From: JAWLCG01 sp041687295
GTDB lineage: Bacteria; Planctomycetota; Phycisphaerae; SM23-33; FEN-1343
Reading direction: 5' to 3'
NCBI GenBank assembly: GCA_041687295.1
Contig: JAWLCG010000026.1
Span: 1 to 24,150, forward strand
Length of the DNA: 24,150 nucleotides
Shown here: one piece after another, positions 1 to 8,000 of the stretch
How the letters are laid out: every line of letters starts with the position of its first letter
Numbering within the stretch: the first letter of the stretch is position 1
Notes under the pieces: generated by a model
Told to the model about the DNA's origin: nothing
What the model saw: only the letters and a program-made list of their open reading frames with translations
The model's database searches: none
Translations under genes and position numbers: made by a program

Positions 1-438
1 GCCGTGGATCGGGTCGATGACGAAGTCCGGGTGGTGCCAGTCGATCAGCGAGTGGTAGAAGCCCGTCCGCAGGCCCCTGCCGCGGAAGGCGTCGACCATT
101 GGCCGCAGCAGATCGCGACCGGCGGCGGTGTTGGGGGCCTTGTAGTCGGTCAGGGCCGAATCCCACAGGCAGAAGCCCTCGTGGTGCTTGGTGGTGATGA
201 CGAAGTACTTCATGCCCGCCCCGGCGGCGGCGTCGGCCCAGAGCTGCGGGTCGTAGAGGTCGGGGTCGAAGCGCTTGAAGTAGCGTCGCTCGTACTCCTC
301 GACGCCGATCCGCTCGTGGTGCATGAGCCACTCGTGGCGGGCGCCCTGGGCGTAGAGCCCCCAGTGGATGAACAGGCCGAATCGGTCGCGGACGAACCAG
401 CTCGTGTCGCCGGCGGGCAGGTCGGGTTGCTGGGCCAT
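1..438 (-). CDS. Alpha-L-fucosidase, GH29 family (partial, C-terminus outside window)
   Basis: Glycoside hydrolase predicted to release terminal alpha-L-fucose by a retaining mechanism. The 146 visible residues begin at an ATG preceded by AGGAG on the minus strand and run off the left edge without a stop. Family hallmarks are clear: FGLFIHWG at residues 20-27 (its His contacts fucose in known GH29 structures), HEWLM shortly after, and KHHEGFCLWDS from residue 84, with the paired His85-His86 of the substrate pocket. The catalytic nucleophile Asp normally lies further on, outside the window. No signal peptide is visible: the protein starts MAQQPDLPAGD and reaches the catalytic fold within 20 residues, so a cytoplasmic enzyme is inferred. 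It is divergent from the adjacent sulfatase, which suggests joint use on sulfated fucose-containing glycans. Family call is firm; substrate is inference. Confidence 0.93.
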   Translation of the reverse strand, partial: MAQQPDLPAGDTSWFVRDRFGLFIHWGLYAQGARHEWLMHHERIGVEEYERRYFKRFDPDLYDPQLWADAAAGAGMKYFVITTKHHEGFCLWDSALTDYKAPNTAAGRDLLRPMVDAFRGRGLRTGFYHSLIDWHHPDFVIDPIHG

Positions 439-501
439 GGACGGGTCTCCTGGGTCAGGAAGGTCGGCCCCACCCACAGGGGCCTTCACGGAACGCCCGC
501 G

Positions 502-530
502 ATTCTAGCTGGCCCCTCGCCGCGCGTCCA
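502..530 (-). promoter_or_regulatory. Candidate sigma70-type promoter for the fucosidase
   Basis: On the minus strand, TGGACG (530-525) is followed after exactly 17 bp by TAGAAT (507-502), which matches TATAAT at five of six positions. It would give a leader of roughly 55-60 nt before the fucosidase ATG at 438. The fit is by eye only, and sigma preference in this organism is unknown. Confidence 0.4.
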
Positions 531-554
531 GCGGAGGGGGGCGGAGTTTCGCCC

Positions 555-583
555 TTGCCTCGGGCGGAGCGGCAGGGTTTACT
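555..583 (+). promoter_or_regulatory. Candidate weak sigma70-type promoter for the sulfatase
   Basis: TTGCCT (555-560), a 17-bp spacer, then TTTACT (578-583). Each box matches consensus at four of six positions. It lies about 50 bp before the preferred sulfatase start. If real, it argues against the far-upstream in-frame TTG at 555 being a start codon, since that codon would sit inside the -35 box. Confidence 0.3.
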
Positions 584-635
584 GTCCCCGGCGGATCAGA
601 CGAGGCGGGGCAGGGCCCCCGCGAGGCGTATTCAG

Positions 636-2081
636 ATGAGGCGTACTATGGCGAGCGGACACGGCGGCGGCGATCGGCCCAACATCCTCCTGTTCTTCAC
701 CGACCAGCACCGGCTCTCGGGCCTGGGCTGCTACGGCCCGACCCCGTGCCTCACGCCCGAGATCGACCGCCTGGCCGCCGAGGGCAACCGCTTCGAGACC
801 GCCTACACCTGCTGCCCGCTCTGCTCGCCGGCCCGCGGGAGCCTCATGACCGGCCTGCACGTGCATGGCCACGGGATGCTCTCGAACAACTTCGAGTACG
901 GCACCTGCATGGCCCAACTGCCCGACGGGCCCCACCTGCTGCCTCGCCGTCTCGGCGCGGCCGGCTACCGCTGCGGGTACGTGGGCAAGTGGCACCTCGG
1001 CGGGGCGCGCGACGAGTGGTTCGGCGCCAAAGTCGATGTCTCGCTGCCGAGCACGCGCGGCTTCGAGGGCGTCGAGTACACCCACCAGGAGTACCTCGAC
1101 AAGCACGGCTACCGCTACGAGCCCTACAACACCAGCCGAGCCCTGCACACGCAGCGATGGGACGGCCCTCGCGAGGCCTCCATCAGCCACTGGCTCGCCG
1201 ACCAGACCCTCATGCTGCTCGACCGCTTCGCCGAGGCCGGCGAGCCCTTCTTCCTCATGCACAGCGACCCGGGCCCGCACGCCGGCTACGTCGCCCCGCA
1301 GAGCCTCTACGACCTCTACCGCGACGTCGAGATCCCGCCGTGGCCCAACTATGGCTGGGACAGCCGCGGCATCAACGGGCCCCACCAGGTGAAGATCCAC
1401 CCGAAGAAGGAGTCGCTCAGCTGGGACGACTGGGCCGACACGATCCGCCACTACTACGCCCGCTGCACCGACATCAGCATCCAGGTGGGGCGCGTGCGCG
1501 AGGGCCTGGCCCAGCGTGGCCTGCTGGAGAACACGCTGCTGCTGTTCACCAGCGACCATGGCCAGACGCTCGGCAGCCACGGCGGCCTGATCGACAAGGG
1601 GTTCCACCACTTCGAGGAGGTCCAGCGCATCGGCCTGATCGCCGCGGGGGCCGGTGTCAGCCAGCCCGGGCGGGTGATCCGCGAGTGGGGCTCGCTGGTG
1701 GACATCTACCCGACGATCCTCGATGCCGCCGGCGCGGACTTCGACCGCTCGGCCATCCACGGCCAATCGCTGCTGCCGCTGCTGCGCGGCGAGCCGGTGC
1801 AGTGGCGCGATGAGGTCTTCGTCGAGTTCTTCGGCCTGGGCAACCTGGCGACGACCATGCTCACCTGCCGCCACGGAAAGTTCAAGTACGGGTGGAACTG
1901 CGTCAACCGCGACGAGCTGTACGACCTCGACCGCGACCCGTACGAGATGACCAACCTTGTGGACGACCCGGCCTGCGCCGAGGCGCTGGCCGACATGCGA
2001 AGGCGTACCGCGTCCTTCATGGAACGCACCGGCCATAAGAGCCTCAGCCAGTTCCGCGCCACCCGCGGCCTGTCAGGTTGA
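636..2081 (+). CDS. Formylglycine-dependent sulfatase (family S1), probably cytoplasmic
   Basis: Arylsulfatase-type hydrolase that removes sulfate esters, probably from a sulfated sugar. With the ATG at 636 it is 481 aa, normal for the family. RPNILLFFTDQ (residues 14-24) supplies the N-terminal metal ligands. The CSPARGSLMTG motif carries Cys63, the residue converted to formylglycine by a maturation enzyme. GKWHLG supplies Lys118 and His120, and TSDHGQ supplies metal ligands Asp307-His308. The C-terminal ELYDLDRDPYEMTNL stretch is typical of the superfamily. Two in-frame ATGs (636 and 648) both have GAGG upstream at usable spacing, so the start is uncertain by four codons. No signal peptide is visible from either start, which is unusual for planctomycete sulfatases, many of which are exported. 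The sulfated substrate cannot be read from sequence; fucose sulfate is suggested only by the divergent GH29 neighbour. Confidence 0.93.
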   Translation: MRRTMASGHGGGDRPNILLFFTDQHRLSGLGCYGPTPCLTPEIDRLAAEGNRFETAYTCCPLCSPARGSLMTGLHVHGHGMLSNNFEYGTCMAQLPDGPHLLPRRLGAAGYRCGYVGKWHLGGARDEWFGAKVDVSLPSTRGFEGVEYTHQEYLDKHGYRYEPYNTSRALHTQRWDGPREASISHWLADQTLMLLDRFAEAGEPFFLMHSDPGPHAGYVAPQSLYDLYRDVEIPPWPNYGWDSRGINGPHQVKIHPKKESLSWDDWADTIRHYYARCTDISIQVGRVREGLAQRGLLENTLLLFTSDHGQTLGSHGGLIDKGFHHFEEVQRIGLIAAGAGVSQPGRVIREWGSLVDIYPTILDAAGADFDRSAIHGQSLLPLLRGEPVQWRDEVFVEFFGLGNLATTMLTCRHGKFKYGWNCVNRDELYDLDRDPYEMTNLVDDPACAEALADMRRRTASFMERTGHKSLSQFRATRGLSG

Positions 2082-2084
2082 GGG

Positions 2085-2432
2085 CTAGCGCGGGATGAAC
2101 CACGCGCCCATGTAGGGCGGCACCGACCGGCGGAGCCACAGCTGCGTCATGGGCGGCAGGGGCTCCATTTCGCGACGGGGGCCGATGTCGGTGGTCCTGG
2201 CGCGCGAGGCCGGCACCTGGACGAACGCCGGCGCGCCCGGCCGACGCATCAGGGCGGCCCCCAGTGCATCGCCGGCCCCGAGGTCGGCCTGGGCCAGGAC
2301 CGGCTCGTCGGCGCCCAGGGGGTCCTGCGTAACGGCCCACTGGTCATTTCCCTGGCAGCCAGCCAGCAGCCCCCCCAGCAGCAGGACGAGAGTAAGCGTG
2401 GTAACTCCTCGGCAACGTCTGTAGCACAACAT
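2085..2432 (-). CDS. Small predicted lipoprotein of unknown function
   Basis: A 115-aa protein not recognised as any family. From the ATG at 2432 it has a basic N-terminus, a hydrophobic core (TLTLVLLLGGLL) and a lipobox LAGC at residues 23-26, so it is predicted to be lipid-modified at Cys26. Residue +2 is Gln, which does not signal inner-membrane retention in the enterobacterial rule. The mature part is about 90 residues, rich in Pro, Ala and Gly, with no evident domain, and ends in MGAWFIPR. An upstream in-frame GTG at 2462 would add ten residues; the ATG is preferred because AGGA lies about 9 nt upstream and it gives a conventional signal peptide. Its stop lies 3 bp from the sulfatase stop, so the two genes converge with no room for a terminator. 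Function is unknown. Confidence 0.68.
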   Translation of the reverse strand: MLCYRRCRGVTTLTLVLLLGGLLAGCQGNDQWAVTQDPLGADEPVLAQADLGAGDALGAALMRRPGAPAFVQVPASRARTTDIGPRREMEPLPPMTQLWLRRSVPPYMGAWFIPR

Positions 2433-2576
2433 GGCGGCACATCCTGTCTTTAAGCTTGTCACCTACGGGGCAGGCAAGCTGGAACACGAACGGCCCGCAC
2501 AGGCCCCCTTTACAACTGACACTAAATAATTCTAGTCGCGCCAGGCCTCAAGCCCAGCGGGAATCGGCGATTTGTC

Positions 2577-2588
2577 CAGGTGCACCTG
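2577..2588. promoter_or_regulatory. 12-bp perfect palindrome, candidate operator
   Basis: CAGGTGCACCTG is its own reverse complement. It is nested with a second symmetry: CCAGG at 2576-2580 pairs with CCTGG at 2591-2595. It lies about 115 bp upstream of the TPS promoter and about 145 bp upstream of the lipoprotein start on the other strand, a plausible place for a dimeric regulator. No regulator is identified. Confidence 0.3.
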
Positions 2589-2638
2589 TCCCTGGATTCG
2601 CAGGCGGGGAGCACTGAAGCGTCCGATAACGGAAATGG

Positions 2639-2658
2639 CCTAGGGTTCTCGCCCTAGG
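2639..2658. other. Perfect 7-bp inverted repeat (hairpin or operator)
   Basis: CCTAGGG (2639-2645), a 6-nt loop, then CCCTAGG (2652-2658). There is no T-run after it on the plus strand. It sits 45 bp upstream of the TPS -35 box, so it may be a protein-binding site rather than a terminator. Confidence 0.35.
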
Positions 2659-2703
2659 GAACTTAACACATCGACAATCCATCGGCATTTTGCTGATTCC
2701 AGC

Positions 2704-2732
2704 TTGACAGTTTTTCCTGACAGGCATAGGAT
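2704..2732 (+). promoter_or_regulatory. Sigma70-type promoter driving the TPS (and possibly T6SS) genes
   Basis: A perfect TTGACA (2704-2709) is separated by exactly 17 bp from TAGGAT (2727-2732, five of six matches to TATAAT). This is the best promoter match seen in the window. Transcription would start near 2739, giving a leader of about 170 nt before tpsB. TGACAG occurs both in the -35 box (2705-2710) and in the spacer (2718-2723), a 13-bp-spaced direct repeat that could be a regulator site. Confidence 0.65.
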
Positions 2733-2829
2733 GTTGCCCTGTGGCAGGGAGTTTTGCACTTGTCCTTGGGGCGTGCTGGTTAGGGCGCTTCTTCCGTTTC
2801 TCGGGTTCTTGAGTTCTCGCGCGTCAAAA

Positions 2830-2852
2830 CTGTCTCTTGTTATTAGGGACAG
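2830..2852 (+). other. Leader hairpin upstream of tpsB
   Basis: CTGTCTC (2830-2836) pairs with GGGACAG (2846-2852) with one T-G wobble, around a 9-nt AT-rich loop. It lies in the predicted leader, 60 nt before the tpsB start. It could affect mRNA stability or translation; this is speculative. Confidence 0.3.
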
Positions 2853-2912
2853 CACGGCGGGCGATTCCGTTACAGGCCGGCAAGGTCCCGGAGGGCGAAG
2901 GAGATGGGGTTT

Positions 2913-4955
2913 ATGGTGCGTAGACTGCGCTCTCGGATCGGCGTCAGCGGGTGGGCGTTGGGCGATCTGGCCGGGATCTTGCGGGGCCTGTTGATGCTGG
3001 GGCTTGTAGTGGCCTGGGCGTTGCCTGCCTGGGCTCAGCCTGCCTCGACGCAACCGGCGGCCGAGGCGGATGCCGAAGAACCCGCCGAGGTCACCGAGGC
3101 CCAGGCCGAGCTACCGGCCGTGACGGAGCCGTGCCTGCTTGTCAGCGAATTCGAGTTGCGCTACCTCAGCGACGACCCGCAGTACCCCCCGATCGAGTCG
3201 CTGCTGAGCGTGCCGCTGGAGCTGGGCGTGGCCCCCGAAGGCTACGTCGCCGCCCGGGCAGGCCTGGAGCGGGCCCGCTTCACGCTGGCCGAGGTGCCCG
3301 GGCTGGCGATGCAGCAGTTCTGCCCCTCGGCCCTGCAGAGCGTCTCCGAGCAGCTCGCCTCCCACCTGATCGACCAGGGGCTCATGGGTGTCTACATTCG
3401 GCCAGCCGAGGCGGACATCACGATCTCGCCCGGGCAGGACGCCCAGGGCCGGCCGGTGTTCCAGGTGACCGACCTCCGCCAGGACACCACCCGCCTGCGA
3501 TACGAGGTGATGATCGGCACGATCACCGTCGTGCGGACCGTGGCGTCCGGTGAGCGGGTGCCCGACGAGGACCGCCTGGACAACCCCGTCCACCAGCGGA
3601 TCCTGAGCAACTCCCCGCTGGGGCCCAACGCCCAGACCCACCTGATCCGTCGCGAGGTCCTCGAGGAGTATATCTACCGCCTCAACCGCCACCCCAGCCG
3701 CCACGTGACGGCCGTGCTGGCGCCCGCCGAGGAGGTCGGCCAGGCCGAGCTGCAGTACCTCGTCCGCGAGAACAAGCCGTGGCTGCTCTACGCCCAGGTG
3801 CTCAACAACGGCACGGACTCGACGGGCGAGTGGCGCCAGCGGTTCGGCTTCGTCCACCGCCAGCTGACGGACAACGACGACATCTTCACGGTCGACTACA
3901 TCACCTCGTGCTTCACCGGCGAGTCGCAGGGCGTCGTCGCCAGCTACGAGGCGCCCGTCTGGCGGCTGGACCGGCTGCGCTACAGGCTGATGGGCTCGTG
4001 GAGCGAGTTCGACGCCTCGGAGGTCGGATTCGCGGACGATCGCTTCACCGGTTCGAGCACGACGATTGGCGCGGAGCTGATCCTGAACGTCTTCCAGTAC
4101 CAGGACTTCTTCATCGACGTGTTCAGCGGCGCCCGCTGGCGCAAAGCCGAGGTGGAGAACTTCGCCGCCGACATGAGGGGCCGAAGCGAGTTCTTCCTGC
4201 CCACCGTCGGCCTGCGGTGGGAGAGGATCACCCGGGCGAGCAGCCTCTACGGCATGGTCGCCGTGGAGCACAACTGCGCGGGCCTGGCCGGCACGGACAC
4301 CGGCGAGGACCTCGAGCGCCTGGGCCGACTGAACACGGATTCGGAGTGGACGCTGCTGAGCTGGGATGCCCAGGCGTCGTACTTCATCGATGCCCTGTGG
4401 AAGTCGCCCGAAGCCGTCGAGACTGGCGCCACGCTGGCGCACGAGCTGTTCTTCAGCGTCCGCGGGCAGTACGCATGGGACGACGCCCGGCTGGTGCCGG
4501 AGTTCGAGCAGGTGGTGGGCGGCCTGTACACGGTCCGCGGCTACGAGGAGTCGATCGTGGCGGCCGACAACGTCATCGTCGCCTCGGTCGAGTACCGCCT
4601 GCACCTGCCCCGGCTGCTGAAGCCCTCCAGCAAGCCGCAGTCGGTCTTCAATCGGCCGGTCTGGCTGACGCCCGGCGGCGCGCCGCGGGGGAAGGACGAC
4701 AGCGACCTCTCGCCGACGAACCCGCCGGACTGGGACCTGGTTCTCCGCGGTTTCCTGGACGTAGGCACGGCCCAGTACAACGAGTCGCTGGCGACTGAAG
4801 AGGATGAGACGCTCATGAGCGTCGGCATCGGTGTGGAGTTGCAGCTTCTAAAGAACGTCAACCTCCGGCTCGACTGGGGCCACGCCCTCCGCGACGCCCG
4901 CGAGGTTGAGGAGGGTGACGAGCGCGTCCACTTCGTGGCCACGATCGTCTGGTAG
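2913..4955 (+). CDS. Two-partner secretion outer-membrane transporter (TpsB; FhaC/ShlB-like, Omp85 superfamily)
   Basis: Outer-membrane barrel predicted to export the large exoprotein encoded next. From ATG 2913 it is 680 aa, longer than the 550-600 aa usual for TpsB. AAGGAG lies 9 nt upstream; the earlier in-frame ATG at 2904 directly abuts that site, so 2913 is preferred. The signal peptide has a hydrophobic stretch at about residues 22-38 and a probable cut after Ala41 (PAWA|Q). A Pro/Ala/Glu-rich linker follows, then POTRA-like sequence at roughly 70-290, including the LNRHPSRHVTAVLAP stretch typical of the second POTRA. The barrel starts near LLYAQVLNNGTDSTGEWR. VRGY at residues 541-544 matches the conserved Omp85/TpsB loop-6 motif. 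The C-terminus ends FVATIVW, with the terminal aromatic residue expected of a barrel-insertion signal. It is 55 bp upstream of tpsA, as in classical TPS operons. The subfamily is inferred from partner and layout. Confidence 0.85.
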   Translation: MVRRLRSRIGVSGWALGDLAGILRGLLMLGLVVAWALPAWAQPASTQPAAEADAEEPAEVTEAQAELPAVTEPCLLVSEFELRYLSDDPQYPPIESLLSVPLELGVAPEGYVAARAGLERARFTLAEVPGLAMQQFCPSALQSVSEQLASHLIDQGLMGVYIRPAEADITISPGQDAQGRPVFQVTDLRQDTTRLRYEVMIGTITVVRTVASGERVPDEDRLDNPVHQRILSNSPLGPNAQTHLIRREVLEEYIYRLNRHPSRHVTAVLAPAEEVGQAELQYLVRENKPWLLYAQVLNNGTDSTGEWRQRFGFVHRQLTDNDDIFTVDYITSCFTGESQGVVASYEAPVWRLDRLRYRLMGSWSEFDASEVGFADDRFTGSSTTIGAELILNVFQYQDFFIDVFSGARWRKAEVENFAADMRGRSEFFLPTVGLRWERITRASSLYGMVAVEHNCAGLAGTDTGEDLERLGRLNTDSEWTLLSWDAQASYFIDALWKSPEAVETGATLAHELFFSVRGQYAWDDARLVPEFEQVVGGLYTVRGYEESIVAADNVIVASVEYRLHLPRLLKPSSKPQSVFNRPVWLTPGGAPRGKDDSDLSPTNPPDWDLVLRGFLDVGTAQYNESLATEEDETLMSVGIGVELQLLKNVNLRLDWGHALRDAREVEEGDERVHFVATIVW

Positions 4956-5010
4956 CGGCCTCGCCGCCGGCACAGTGCCGCGACGGGTCGCCCTGACAGG
5001 GAGTACGACG

Positions 5011-8000
5011 ATGAACCGTACCAACAAGACTATCGGCGGGTCCGGCGGGGGGCTGTTCCGGATCCTGGTGTGCCTCTACCTGATCGCCGGCCAGGTGCAC
5101 CTGGCCTGGGCTGCGCCCGAGGGCGCCGCCTTCGAGCCCAGGGGCCCGCAGGGGACGATCGCCCAGGAGGGCCTGCGCACGACGATCACCGCCCCCAACG
5201 GCTCGGTCATCAACTACACGCGCTTCAACGTGGCCGCGGATGAAATCGTGCAGTTCATCCAACCCAGCGCCACCTCGCGCGTGCTCAATCGCGTCCAGGG
5301 CGACACGAACCCCAGCTACATCGCCGGGCGGATCGAGGCCAACGGCATCGTCTACATTGTCAACCCCGCGGGCATCTACTTCGCCCACGGGGCCCTGGTC
5401 GACGTCGGACAGCTCTACGCAGCCGCCGGCAAGTTGAGCACCCTGAACTTCCAGCTGGGCCGGGACCGATTCACGGGCGTCAACGCCCACGTGATCAACG
5501 ATGGCGTGATCGACTGCCGGAACCCGTCCAAAGATCCCGCTTTGCGGCTGGAGGCCCACCTGATCGGGCGCTACGTCCGCAACAGCGGCACGATCCTGGC
5601 CCCGAACGGCATCGTGACGCTCTCGGCCGGCGATGAGGTCTACCTGTTGGAGACCGGCGGGCAGGTCGCCGCCAGGATCACCCGCAAGCAGCCGAGCGTG
5701 GAGCCCTTCGGAGGCGACCCGGGCCTCGAGGCCGCCGGCACGATCGACGCCGGGGCCGGCCAGGTCCGCCTCGGCGCCGGCGACATGTACGCGCTGGTCC
5801 TGCAGGGCCAGGTTCGCGGCGGGCAGATCGAGGTCGTCGGTGGCCCCAACAGCCGAGTGAACGTTACCGGCACGCTAAACGCCGACGCCATCTCCGCCGG
5901 CGGCGCCGTCAATGGCGGCACCGTGCGGATCGCCGGCGCCAAGGTCGCCCTGACCGGCGCGACCGTGCAGGCCTCGGGCGCCGACGGCGGCGCGGGCGGC
6001 AGTGTCGCCATCGGCGGCCGCTATGCCCTGCCCGACGACGGCGGCACGGTGGAGACCACGCGCGTCGCCGTGGACAGTGACTCGGCCATCACCGTCAAGG
6101 GCGACGGCGCGGGCCGCGGCGGGCAGGTGCAGATCGACGCGGCCGAGATGGTCGGCTTCGCCGGCACCATCGACGCCCGCGGCCAGCAGGGCGGCCAGGT
6201 CGCCCTGTCGGCCGGCGGGGCGGGGCTGGCCTTCGCGGGCCTGATCGACGTCAGCGGCCCGGCCAACCGCGGCACCCTCGAGCTGTCGGTGGACGATGCG
6301 ACCGTCGCCGCCGGCAGCGGGCCGGCCTTCAGCCAGGCCGAGATCCTCGACGGCAGCGTCGCCAGCTTCGACCTCGGCGCCGACGCCCTGGCCGCGCAGC
6401 TCGACTCGGGCAACCTGGCCCTTCGCGGCGCCGACAGCGTCGCCATCAACTCGGCCATCCACGCCCCAGCCGCCACCGGCGGGCTGACCGTGGAGTCCAC
6501 CCAGGTCAGCCTCGGCGCCAACGTCAACACCGGCAGCCAGTCCCAGCAGTACACCGGCCCCGCCACTCTCACCGGCCCGGCCACGCTGACGGGCGGGACC
6601 GTGACCTTCGCCGACACGCTCGACGGCAATCATGCCTTGACCGTGGACGGCCAGATGGTCGCTCAGCAGGCCGTGGGCGCCACGGCCCCACTGGCCAGCC
6701 TGACCGCCGGCAGCGCGAGGCTGGACCAGGACGTGAAGCTGACCGGGGCATTCGAAACCACCGGCAACGCCACCCTAGGCGGCGGCCTGTCGACTACGGG
6801 GGACGTGACGGTCGGCGGGCAGGCCCGCTTCGGCGGCGCCGTCAGCGCCGCCACGGTCGACGTCACCCAGGAAACCTGGATCAGCGCCCTGCCGCCGGCC
6901 GGTGTCCCGTCGGTCGCCACGGGCGGTGCGCAGGTGTACCAGGGCCCCGTGACGCTGGAGCAGAACGCCACGCTGCAAGGCCCGTCGGTGACGTTCGGCG
7001 ACGTGGTCACCGGCCCGCACGCGCTGGTCGTTCAGGGCGCGCTGTCGGCGGGCAAGCAGGTGGGCAGCCCGGTCGAGGGCCTGGCGAGCCTGTCGGTGAC
7101 CCAGCAGGCCACCTTCGCCAGCCCCGTCTATGTGGACGGGCAGGTGGAGGTCAACGGCCTGGGCACCTTCAACAGCGACGTGAACGCCGGCAGCGTCAAG
7201 GTGGACGGCGGCGTGAACTTCGGCCAGGCCGATGCCGCCACTGCCCTGGCCGTGACGACCGCGGGGACCCAGGAATACAGCGGCACGATCACGCTGGTCG
7301 GCGACACGGACCTTGCCGGCAGCACCGTGACACTCAATGGCCCGGTGGATGGCGCCAAGGCGCTGACGGTCGCCGGGGGTGAACTGGTGGCCAACGACGT
7401 GATCGGCGGCACCACGGCCCCCACGGCCCTGACGGCCCAGCGTGGCGCGACGTTCGGCGCAGCCGTCAAGGCCGGCCAAGTCGACGTCACCGGACAGGTT
7501 AACATCAACGGCGCGTCGGTCGACACCGGTGCCGGCAGCCAGACCTACACCGCTGACGCTTCGCTGGGCCAGAATATCCTGCTCGGCGATGACACCACAC
7601 TGACCGGCGGGACGGTGACCCTAAGCGGGCCCGTCGACGGCCAGAAGGCCCTGAGCGTTCAGGGCGGGGCGACCTTTGACGGCCCCGTCGACGTCAAGTC
7701 CGTCGAGGTGACCGGCACGGCCCACCTCAACGGCGACACCGTGGAGACCGCCGATGGACAGAGCTATCAGGCGGTCGTCCTGGACAAGGACGCCATCCTC
7801 ACCGGCTCGCAGGTGACCTTCAACGACACCGTCACCGGTGGCAAGAAACTCACAGTCACCGGCGAGCTCACCATTCACAAGGACATCACCGCCAGCGGAG
7901 TGGACGTCACCGGCACGACCCACTTCAAGGGCGGGAAGGTGGCGACCACGGGCGAGCAGATCTACGACGGGCCGTTCCAGCTCGAGGGACCGGCCACGCT

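Larger units (their letters stand above)
2433..2912. other. 480-bp regulatory region between lipoprotein and TPS operon
   Basis: No convincing gene is present. It is visibly richer in A and T than the flanking genes, especially near 2510-2535 and 2690-2860. It contains a 12-bp palindrome (2577), a hairpin (2639), a sigma70-type promoter (2704-2732) and a roughly 170-nt leader with a second hairpin (2830). Because the genes on either side are divergent, it must also carry the lipoprotein promoter, which I could not place confidently. Confidence 0.75.

Noticed and set aside
555..635. N-terminal extension of the sulfatase from an in-frame TTG at 555
   Set aside because: The extra 27 residues are Arg/Pro/Ala-rich with no signal peptide, the TTG lies in a promoter-like box, and ATGs at 636 and 648 have better ribosome sites.
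2085..2432. The small lipoprotein as a T6SS TssJ
   Set aside because: TssJ is an outer-membrane lipoprotein but is larger with a beta-sandwich fold. This mature part is only about 90 residues, Pro-rich, on the opposite strand and 8 kb from the T6SS genes.
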